Part shown: positions 53,948 to 64,000 of the stretch, piece by piece | Position numbering within the stretch: position 1 is the first letter of the stretch | Layout of the letters: each line of letters starts with the position of its first letter | From: Symsagittifera roscoffensis | Taxonomy: Eukaryota > Xenacoelomorpha > Acoela > Convolutidae | Direction of reading: 5' to 3' | Assembly: GCF_963678635.1 (NCBI RefSeq) | Contig: NC_087065.1 | Location: forward strand, 76,609,786-76,673,785 | Length of the DNA: 64,000 bases | The notes under the pieces: generated by a model | What the model was told of the DNA's origin: nothing | Seen by the model: only the letters and a program-made list of their open reading frames with translations | The model's database searches: none | Position numbers and translations under genes: made by a program

Positions 53948-56657
53948 CCTGCTTACCTAAGTTCATCAGCGAATTATGGCATAATACAGACTTTTTAAAA
54001 ATCTCAACGAGCATGGAGAACAGTATGACCGGTCTCAAGAAATGCGTCAATAGGCCGACCCCCCTTCTCAAAAAAATTGTAAGGCCGTCTCTGCTTAAAT
54101 TGTTGCATTCACCATCCAAACTGTTTTGTTAAAAAAGCACAGCTCTTTTGGGTGCGCTGTTTTTAGATTGATGATACGTTACTACATTAAGAAGGAGCGC
54201 TTTTGAACTTATTCTGACATTCAAGATAATAAAACAATTACAGAAACATTGCTTACCCTGAATTGAGAGAAAATCCTCAAAATCATTTGAAGAGGTTCAT
54301 TCACCGCTGACTGAAACATAATATCAATTTCAAGTGTTAAATTCTTTTTGTTTTTTCTCGAGTGCAATATTAGAAGAAGGAGGGATACGGCGCTCATAGC
54401 TCTATCCCTTCAACTCTCAAGAGGGAGGTTTTTGTCATTTGTACTATTGGATGTTTTTTTTAATTCCCACCCCCTCTCTTTTTGGTACCTATTAACGAAC
54501 TGTCACCCCTATAATGAATTAAATCAACGGTTAACCTTAAGTAGATTTTGTACCGAGTAACGAATCTCCTTTTTGCAAAACGGGGAGTTAAAAGGATATG
54601 ATGTTTTATTCAATGACATCTAGGTTATCAAAAATTTCTGAGAAAAGCTCCAACCAAATCACAGCAAATACCTGAAAGAATGCTTTGATTACCTTTAAAA
54701 CTATTTAAAATGGGTTCAGGCAAATGTTTTCTTCTTTCATTACGAGGCCAAACCGTGCACTGAATAAGCGCTCAATTTGGTGTCACTATGTTTCTGGACT
54801 CCAGACACAAGTCTTTAAACATAGTCAAATATGCAATTAGATTCCGTAATTCTAAGATTCTAAGATTTCCGCGTAAAGTATAATTTGTCGGCACTTTAGT
54901 TTTATTGCGAGTTCTGCAACGAGTGAATAAAGCTAATTGTTCCGGATTCTGAAAATGTAAACTGATTCCGCAAGTATAAGCAGATTCAACTAATATAAGG
55001 ATTGTAGTGTTAGTTGTGATACCGAACTGAACCAGTCCTTTCGTGAACAATTTGGAGCAATAGCTGGAATTGTTATCTAGAAAATCTGGAATTAAAAAGC
55101 TAGAGTTTAACCTTTTTTAGTGAAATCTAATAACAACTTTTAAATCAATGTTCAACTAAAATCGTGGATGTACCCCTTTAGTTTTTGGAAAAAATGATAT
55201 TTATTTATAATTCAGCAATTTAACCCACGAAACAATTACAATTACCTTTGTTTTTATTTCATTCTTTCAGTATTTGAGATTAGAAAGCTGTTCATTTTTT
55301 CAGTATTTGAGATCCGAAATGTTGCGGATTCCGCGACAAATCTGATTTCGGCCCGATGTAGATTTCACGAAATGCAGTCTCGCCTCGTAATGTTTTCAGT
55401 TTTTTGAAAAGATTCGGCTCACTTGCAGTGTTCGGTTGCTGAATTGCACGTTTGCATAAAAAATAATATAAATTATCCAAAATGATTCACTCAAGTATTT
55501 GTCCAAAAGAATCCAAAAGTACCAATTTTCTCAGATTCAATTTTCTCTATTTTTTGGCGCTCGACTGTTTCGGAAAAAAGTTTAAAAATTTCATAAGACT
55601 GAAACAAAGAGTTTAATAATTATCGAAATTTTAGATTATTTTATCATAATTCTCTTTTTCAACGTTTGAAACAAAAATTTTTTTTTTCAACGTTTGAAAC
55701 CAAAACATCAGATGGCTGGAAAAAATTGTCAAAAACAGTTTTTTAAACAGTCAAAACTGACGAGAAGAAAACAACTATCCAAAGCTTTCTTTCTTCAAAA
55801 ACTTTGAAGAATGTCCAGGTCGGCGAGATTTTTTTTCTCAAATCATACAGTTAACATACCGTGAAACAAGGATAGCTCGTTACTGTGTAAGTAGCACAGA
55901 ATGTTCCGAACATAGCCTGAAAAGAGTTTTCTAGAATTTAGGCAGATTCGACAGTCATAATAAAAAGATCAAATTGGAAAACAAGTTTTGTAAAAAAAAA
56001 TTTATAGAAAATTGAAAAAAAATCTTTAAAAATCAGAAAAAAAATTCAACAAGTTTTTTTAAAGAAAATTTTTGAATTTTAAAAAATAAATTTTTAAAGT
56101 TTTTGATTCTCAAAATGGCGCACACAAACTCCGAAAGTTTACTTTTCTCTCGTTTCATTTCGATCGCTCATTTTATTTGCATAAACTTAGACCAAAAATT
56201 GAAATTTAAAGCGGGTTTTTCTCAATACATAAAAAACTTTTCCATATTGTTTTTTTAATTTACTCACATTACGAAAAGGGCTTTCTAATGAAATAATTAC
56301 TTAATAATGGTCGGAAAAGAAAGAGCCAGCACTCCATAAAAATTCAATAACGGTGCTTATATAGACATTAATCTATCCTATTGAACTGTTCAATCAATAG
56401 TTTCCTTTCATGAATTTCAATGTTTACGCTTAAAGTTTATTTTTGCTTTGCTTAAGATTGATCAGAACTTTAATGCTTTTGTTACTAAACACGATGCACA
56501 GAAATCCTGATTTCTTAAACAAATATGAGCCAGCGAGGCATACAGGATATCAAGTTTTAATTACTTCAAGCTGAAAGTTTTTTGTGCGTTTACACAAAAT
56601 GTTGCTAGTTGAATAGTTGCTAGTTGTATGTTAAAAATATTTTATTTTTTTTTACAG

Positions 56658-56721
56658 AAAAAACTCTGCTAGCAAGGAGAGCAAAAGGCCTGATAGTGGG
56701 CCCGCAGTACAATTTTTATGA
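56658..56721 (+). CDS. SLC22-like: Candidate terminal exon of the SLC22-like gene (copy 1)
   Basis: A T-rich tract and TTTACAG precede this stretch. Spliced in phase 2 from 47784 it would replace the stop with KNSASKESKRPDSGPAVQFL and TGA. The charged, Ser-rich tail is of a kind seen in SLC22 proteins and the stretch is less AT-rich than its flanks. Phase match alone has a one-in-three chance. AATAAA lies at 57054-57059. Confidence 0.45.
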
Positions 56722-57834
56722 AAATCAAATTGGACGAGAACTTTCTTTCAGAAACAAGAAATCTTTACAAAAAAAATCTTTAAAAAAAACAAAAGTCAAA
56801 ACAGTCGCTTTTGTAATAATTTTTAAGTTTGTATTTTTTTTCAGAAGTCAACTTTGACAAAAACTTATAAGAAAAAAAAATAATTCACCAGCTTAGCCGC
56901 AAAAAAATCGTAATTCGAAAAACATCTCGATAGCAACCAAAAACTCTGGAAAACTTAAAAATTCGACCCTGCTTTCAGAAAAATTACCAATATTTTTCAT
57001 CGACCTTTTGACATTAAAAGCAAAACAAAAAACCAGTCTTATAAGTTGAATCGAATAAAAAAATATACTCTAGAGAATTTTTTGCTCTTTACAGTAATTT
57101 TAATAAAAATAGTGAACTAAATTTCAATGTTGAACTTCTGGGTTAGTTTGAAACTCCCTGAATTAAACTAAAACTTCTAGATTAGCCTAAAAAGTTACAA
57201 TTTGCCAATTCACTCTATTATTCACTCGATAGAGTAAGAGTAAAAATTAGTGATTCACTCACCAATTAGTGATTTCTATTTATTTCGATAAATTTTATCT
57301 CATTAATTATCGTCTCTTTGTTTACCATATATAGTTTTAAAAAAAATCAACTCTGTCTTATGACCTGCCATAAATTGGCATTTAAAGAGTTTGATAAACT
57401 CAAGAGAAAGCCCTCATACAAAAACTTCCATTTTAAATGACGACGAGGCAATTTCCAATGTTGGTACAGTGAATACCTTACGCAGTCTTTTGAATGGGCG
57501 CAATTGTAAAAAATATTGATAAAGATGGTCGTTGAGATTTAATTTTTCGAGTAATCACGAACGAAAATTTCCTGATGTGACGGGCAAAGTGAACAGAAAA
57601 GTTACGGACCAAGCTAAAATCCTCCCACGAGAGGTGCAAGCCTGATTCATGCTGCAAAGTGTTGAGTATCTTATGCTCAATTCGTGATTAATTATTTATA
57701 TTGCATTTTCTGCAGTATAAAAACATAAAGATCAAAGAAAATTTGAAAATTTAATCAAACTTTTTGAATTTTTCATGATTTTTTTTTGAATTTTTTAAAC
57801 AATTTTGTTAATACCTATAACGTTTCTGTCTCAC

Positions 57835-58056
57835 CTGTTGATGTTGCATATGGTGTATTGTGTCTCTGGGTCTCTCCGGCCTGGACTCCCCCATCAGGTG
57901 GTGTTGGGTTCCGGAGGAGGAGGATCCCACGCACCTCTCCCCCATGTATTTGAGGAAAATGAGGAGGACGATGGAGACGAAGAAAATGAGGTAGAATGTT
58001 CCGACTGCCAACAGGGCCGCATAGATCCCGTCCTGGAAGCGCAAACTAGAACCCAT
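57835..58056 (-). CDS. Exon of an unrecognised single-span membrane protein (copy 2)
   Basis: Same 74-residue protein segment, identical in sequence to copy 1, with the same donor (CAG|GTGAGA) and the same in-frame upstream stop. Duplicated as part of the 4-kb unit. Either copy could be the live first exon. Confidence 0.55.
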
Positions 58057-60775
58057 CCTTCTTACCTAAGTTCATTAGCGAATTATGGCATAATACAGAC
58101 TTTTTAAAAATCTCAACGAGCATGGAGAACAGTATGACCGGTCTCAAGAAATGCGTCAATGGGCCGACCCCCCTTCTCAAAAAAATTGTAAGGCCGTCTC
58201 TGCTTAAATTGTTGCATTCACCATCCAAACTGTTTTGTTAAAAAAGCACAGCTCTTTTGGGTGCGCTGTTTTTAGATTGATGATACGTTACTACATTAAG
58301 AAGGAGCGCTTTTGAACTTATTCTGACATTCAAGATAATAAAACAATTACAGAAACATTGCTTACCCTGAAATGAGAGAAAATCCTCAAAATCATTTGAA
58401 GAGGTTCATTCACCGCTGACTGAAACATAATATCAATTTCAAGTGTTAAATTCTTTTTGTTTTTTCTCGAGTGCAATATTAGAAGAAGGAGGGATACGGC
58501 GCTCATAGCTCTATCCCTTCAACTCTCAAGAGGGAGGTTTTTGTCATTTGTACTATTGGATGTTTTTTTTAATTCCCACCGCCTCTCTTTTTGGTACCTA
58601 TTAACGAACTGTCACCCCTATAATGAATTAAATCAACGGTTAACCTTAAGTAGATTTTGTACCGAGTAACGAATCTCCTTTTTGCAAAACGGGGAGTTAA
58701 AAGGATATGATGTTTTATTCAATGACATCTAGGTTATCAAAAATTTCTGAGAAAAGCTCCAACCAAATCAAAGCAAATACCTGAAAGAATGCTTTGATTA
58801 CCTTTAATACTATTTAAAATGGGTTCAGGCAAATGTTTTCTTCTTTCATTACGAGGCCAAACCGTGCACTGAATAAGCGCTCAATTTGGTGTCACTATGT
58901 TTCTGGACTCCAGACACAAGTCTTTAAACATAGTCAAATATGCAAGTAGATTCCGTAATTCTAAGATTCTAAGATTTCCGCGTAAAGTATAATTTGTCGG
59001 CACTTTAGTTTTATTGCGAGTTCTGCAACGAGTGAATAAAGCTAATTGTTCCGGATTCTGAAAATATGAACTGATTCCGCAAGTATAAGCAGATTCAACT
59101 AATATAACGATTGTAGTGTTAGTTGTGATACCGAACTGAACCAGTCCTTTCGTGAACAATTTGGAGCAATAGCTGGAATTGTTATCTTGAAAATCTGGAA
59201 TTAAAAAGCGAGAGTTTTATTGTGAGACCTTTTTTAGTGAAATCTAATAACAAATTTTAAATCAATGTCCAACTAAAATCGTGGATGTACCAGTTTAGTT
59301 TTTGGAAAAAATGATATTTAATAATAATTCAGCATTTTAACCCACGAAACAATTACAATTACCTTTGTTTTTATTTCATTCGTTCAGTATTTGATATTAG
59401 AAAGCCGTTCATTTTTTCAGTATTTGAGATCCGAAATGTTGCGAATTCCGCGACAAATCTTATTTCGGCCCGATGTAGATTTCACAAAATGCAGTCTCGC
59501 CTCGTAATGTTTTCAGTTTTTGAAAAGATTCGGCTCACTTGCAGTTTTCGGTTGCTGAATTGCACGTTTGCATAAAAAATAATATAAATTATCCAAAATG
59601 ATTCACTCAAGTATTTGTCCAAAAGGATCCAAAAGTACCAATGCTCTCAATTTCAATTTTCTATATTTTTGGCGCTCGAATGTTTCGGAAAAAAGTTTTA
59701 AAATTTCAAAAGACTGAAACAAAAAGTTTAATAATTATCGAAATTCTAGATTATTTTATCATAATTCTCTTTTTCAACGTTTGAAACAAAAAATTTTTTT
59801 TCAACGTTTGAAACCAAAACATCAGATGGCTGAAAAAAATTGTCAAAAACAATTTTTTAAACAGTCAAAAATGACGAGACGAAAACAACTATCCAAAGCT
59901 TTCTTTCTTCAAAACTTTGAAGAATGTCCAGGTCGGCGAGATTTTTTTTTCTCAAATCATACAGTTAACATACCGCGAAACAAGGATAGCTCGTTACTGT
60001 GAAGTAGCACAGCACAGAATGTTCCGAACATAGCCTGAAAAGAGTTTTCTAGAATTTAGGCAGATTCGACAGTCATAATAAAAAGATCAAATTGGAAAAC
60101 AAGTTTTGTAAAAAAAATTTATAGAAAATTGAAAAAAAATCTTTAAAAATCAGAACAAAAAATTCAACAAATTTTTTTAAAGAAAAGTTTTGAATTTTAA
60201 AAAATAAAATTTTAAAGTTTTTGATTCTCAAAATGGCGCACACAAACTCCGAAAGTTTACTTTTCTCTCGTTTCATTTCGATCGCTCATTTTATTTGCTT
60301 AAACTTAGACCAAAAATTGAAATTTAAAGCGGGTTTTTCTTAATACATAAAAAACTTTTCCATATTGTTTTTTTAATTTACTCACATTACGAAAAGGGCT
60401 TTCTAATGAAATATTACTTAATAATGGTCGGAAAAGAAAGAGCCAGCACTCCATAAAAATTCAATAACGGTGCTTATATAGACATTAATCTATCCTATTG
60501 AACTGTTCAATCAATAGTTTCCTTTCATGAATTTCAATGTTTACGCTTAAAGTTTATTTTTGCTTTGCTTAAGATTGATCAGAACTTTAATGCTTTTGTT
60601 ACTAAACACGATGCACAGAAATCCTGATTTCTTAAACAAATATGAGCCAGCGAGGCATACAGGATATCAAGTTTTAATTACTTCAAGCTGAAAGTTTTTT
60701 GTGCGTTTACACAAAATGTTGCTAGTTGAATAGTTGCTAGTTGTATGTTAAAAATATTTTATTTTTTTTTTACAG

Positions 60776-60839
60776 AAAAAACTCTGCTAGCAAGGAGAGC
60801 AAAAGGCCTGATAGTGGGCCCGCAGTACAATTTTTATGA
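60776..60839 (+). CDS. SLC22-like: Candidate terminal exon of the SLC22-like gene (copy 2)
   Basis: Identical, acceptor included, to 56658-56721, as part of the 4-kb tandem duplication. It is an alternative or dead duplicate terminal exon. Confidence 0.35.
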
Positions 60840-62080
60840 AAATCAAATTGGACGAGAACTTTCATAAACAAGAAATCTTTACAAGAAAACTTTTTTTTGA
60901 ACTTTTCAATTTTATAGTTTAGGAAAAAATATTCGATGGCTAATTAGTTGCAATTTTTTTGAAGACAAAAAATATAGAAATATTCTTTGACAATTGTTTC
61001 ACCATTAATTTTTGTCTGCTTCATGAACTTGTGTTCACGTTTCCTTCTATTTTTTTCCGTTTTCTTCTACTTATTGTTATCTGTTATAATTCTGTTATTT
61101 TTTTAAATAAAGTAAACACAGCACAGATGTCAAAGCTAGAAAAGGCAACACAGAAGTCAAAACTAGAGAACAGTCGCATTAAATTTGTTTTTTTTTTCAA
61201 AAGTCAACTTTGACGAAAATTTTTAAGAAAAAAAAAGAAGTCACCAGCGGAGCCGCAAAAAATATCTTGCTTCGAAAAACATCTCGATAGCAACCAAAAA
61301 CTACAGAAAACTTAAAAATTCGACCCTGCTTTCAGAAAAATTACCAATATTGTTCAGCGACCTTTTGACATTAAAAGTAAAACTAAAAACTAGTATTACA
61401 AGTTGAATCGAATAAAAACATATACTCTAGAGAATTTTTTGCTCTTTACAGTAATTTTAATAAAAATTGTGAACTAATTTTCAATGTTGAACTTCTGGGT
61501 TAGTGTGAAACTCCCTGATTTAAACTAAAACTTCTGGATTAGCCTGAAAAGTTACAACTTGCCAAATCACTCCATTATTCACTCGATAGAGTGAGAGTAA
61601 AAATTAGTGATTCACTCACCAATTAGTGATTTCTATTTATTTCGATAATTTTTATCTCATTAATTATCGTCTCTTTGTTTACCATATATAGTTTTTAAAA
61701 AAAATTCAACTCTGTTTTATGACCTGCCATAAATTGGCATTTAAAGATTTTGATAAACGCAAAAGAAAAACCTCATACAAAAACTTCCATTTTAAATGAC
61801 GACGAGGCAATTTCCAATGTTGGTACAGTGAATACCTTAACAATACTTTCTTCTAGAAACCAAACTTTAGATACAAACTCTCCACTCACAAACAACATTG
61901 AAGAAAACAGATTTTATTTATAAAATATATGTCTATTGAATGGGCGCAATCGTAAAAAATGTTGATAAAGATGGTCGGTGAGATTTAATTTTTCGAGTAA
62001 TCACGAAAGAAAATTTCATGATGTTACGAGCAAGGTGAACAGAAAAATTACGGACCAAGCTAAAATCCTCCCACGAGAGG

Positions 62081-64000
62081 CGTTTAGGGGGAGGGTGTTA
62101 CTTTGTCCTGAGCTCGAAATTTCACCCAACCAAAATAGAGCATTTTACATGCAGCGCTTAGCAAATTTGATTTAAATTGAATGCTGGGGTGGAGATCTTA
62201 ACTTGGTTTATTTGGGGAGATGGGGTGTGTGGGGGAGGATGTTAACTTGATCCAAAATTACTAATAAAACTGCAGGTGAGGGGAGACAAAATAGCCAAAA
62301 AATCTTTTGTTTTTTGTCTGCCGTTCAATTTTTTTTGTATTAAACATTAATATGACTAACACTTGAGAATAATACGCACAGTAGTTCGGCAATTTAAGAT
62401 TTAAAAAAAAACTAATTTTCAGTAGGGCAAGCGTTGCCAGCAAAGCACTTTTCTTATACTTTAAGGAAGTTATAGAACATGGTTAACAGAAATTTTTGGT
62501 TGATTTGGCATCGAAAATTGTTTAATGATTAATGACAAAAAAATAACATCTTTCACATGAAAATACCTGCAATAAATTTTTTGATGCGGAAAACGCGTCT
62601 TCTTAACATTACACTATTCCCTAGGGGCGGATATAGGGTGGGGTACCAAACTCTTGGCGCAGACGCCCCTCTCAGGAATTTGACACTACCAACCCAAAGC
62701 GTCCCCCCTTCGGTATTATTTTATGACATCCATTTTTGGCTGACCAACCTCAAATTTTCTAAAGGCGCCTTTGGCGCCAATATATTCTACTGTTGAAGGG
62801 AAGCGCGCCGAAAAAAAAAGCTTTTTGAAAACCCGCTCCCCCCCCCCTCGAGAAAACCCTGGATACGTCCTAACGACCAAATGTCTAAATCTATACCTAA
62901 CCACCTTATGTTTCGTGCCTTAACTTAAATTCTGAAGTCACATTCGGAAAAATCTCAACTTTTGTCGGCATGTAATCTCGGGCTGAATAATCTAGATATT
63001 TCAATCAAAGTTTCCGAAATGACTTTTCTCACATTTCAAGCTGTCATCAAATCCAGCCCAGGGCAGAACTGAGCAAAGATATAACAAAATAAGAATAAAG
63101 AAAGTGAGCTAATTAATTCAGTCAAAATTCAACAAATAAGTTAATTATAAAAGAACGAAAAATAACATTCAGATAAAAGATTTAATTTAGATATTTGCGG
63201 CACAATCATGCTTTCTCGAAGAATTGAACTTTATTGAAGTGCTGGAAATCATAAACTGCTGGAAATCATAAAAGCTGCTTTTAAAATTGGGCATTTTCAG
63301 TCGCGTCTTTGAAGTAATCAGCCATCAAATAAAGTGGCTCAGACATAAAGAAATGGTAGACTTTTTTAACCCTGGCGCACAGAGCGAAGGTGTAGGTGAT
63401 TATTATGATGAATATTCATCGGCGCGTAATTTATCCCGGATAGGTCGAAAATATGACGAATGCAGAAAAAGTAAAGCGTCCTGGCGCAGGCGATGCAAAT
63501 GATAATAATAAAGGAAATTAAAGCGGACAGTTTGCAGAAATCAAAAATTGCAAATATGATTCTCAAGATGAACCTTGAAAGTTGTGGATTGAAAATAGCG
63601 CGTGTGTTCTTTAGCAAGCTATATTTATCTTCGTCATGTTTTCATGAGAGTGTCAATGATTTTTTTGAGGGGGGGTTTAACAAATTCAGGAATTTTTCCA
63701 GAAAATTTGTCGCCTCTTTTTTTAAGTTCACCAAATTGATTTCACGGGCTTTTGTAAAACTAGAACACACAAAATGGGCAAAATTTGTTTCTTTAGATTG
63801 TTGAATTAGATTCAATTGATTTAGGGTTTTTCGTTTTCTCCAACTTTGCATGATCATCAAATTTATGGATTAACTAGTGGTTTTACACTGTTAATTATGG
63901 ACACTGCATATGTTTGTTCCAGCCTAATTAGTCCGCATGCCAATTTTTGTAACGATCGGACAATGTGAACAACATTATTTTGTATAAAAAAATTGCAGGT
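62081..64000. other. End of window, no gene seen
   Basis: AT-rich DNA with one MITE remnant (62622-62872). No splice-bounded coding stretch and no family I recognise. Confidence 0.5.
62622..62872 (+). mobile_element. hAT-like MITE remnant
   Basis: GGGGCGGATATAGGGTGGGG head, AAAGGCGCCTTTGGCGCC centre and CTCGAGAAAACCCTGGATAC tail of the family; part of the interior is missing. Confidence 0.55.

Larger units (their letters stand above)
53527..57634. repeat. Tandem segmental duplication, copy 1 (about 4.1 kb)
   Basis: Starts GCAAGCCTGATTCATGCTGC and ends with CTAAAATCCTCCCACGAGAG; both landmarks recur at 57636 and 62080. Copies differ by scattered substitutions and a few indels. Confidence 0.85.
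57636..62080. repeat. Tandem segmental duplication, copy 2 (about 4.4 kb)
   Basis: Direct repeat of 53527-57634. It carries about 0.3 kb extra near 60870-61190 and about 0.1 kb extra near 61840-61930. Offset at the start is 4109 bases. Confidence 0.85.

Noticed and set aside
54772-55050. Minus-strand 92-codon ORF present in both duplication units
   Set aside because: Its persistence is explained by the recent duplication; no splice context, family or coding composition supports it.

Overview
The window is nuclear DNA from an animal, most likely an invertebrate. It is AT-rich, its genes are split by GT-AG introns of 0.2 to about 10 kb, and intron and intergenic DNA is packed with short non-autonomous transposons. 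The gene families present (class III membrane adenylyl cyclase, a C8orf34/VEST-1-like protein, an SLC22 organic-ion transporter) are metazoan. I cannot fix the phylum from this sequence. There are no ribosomal RNA genes, clear tRNA genes, CRISPR arrays or bacterial features.

Layout. (1) 607-8822, + strand: the 3' part (7 exons, 713 residues) of an adenylyl cyclase closest to ADCY9, from the end of C1 through the second membrane domain to the end of C2. (2) 9703-14523, + strand: a complete 3-exon gene of 424 residues. It has an RIIa/DPY-30-like docking domain at the N-terminus and the conserved block of vertebrate C8orf34. (3) 14524-21741: intergenic, all repeats. (4) 21742-47788, + strand: an SLC22-type transporter in 11 coding exons (594 residues if read to the first stop). 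A phase-compatible 12th exon at 56658-56721 would give 614 residues. (5) About 53527-62080: a tandem duplication of about 4.1 and 4.4 kb. Each copy carries the candidate terminal SLC22 exon on + and an identical exon on - for an unrecognised single-span membrane protein. (6) 62081-64000: no gene seen.

Repeats. Several families can be resolved by their ends. hAT-like MITEs (CAG...CTG ends) include one with a perfect 8-bp target duplication at 46156-46571. Four TA-flanked Tc1/mariner-like foldback elements lie at 20553, 22752, 27089 and 34697. A roughly 0.6-kb element occurs as a tandem triplet at 24.6-26.4 kb and as an inverted copy that abuts SLC22 exon 2. A dispersed family (here R1) has a hairpin near each end. 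One R1 copy (39.5-45.2 kb) has been blown up internally into an approximately 829-bp satellite whose monomer is a chimera of three repeat families.

How the genes relate: the cyclase makes cAMP, and the next gene encodes a protein with a PKA-regulatory-subunit-type docking fold. This may be coincidence. The transporter is unrelated. I found no convincing new gene system; the most unusual items are the duplicated nested membrane-protein exon, the duplicated transporter terminal exon, the chimeric satellite and the transposon-supplied splice acceptor.
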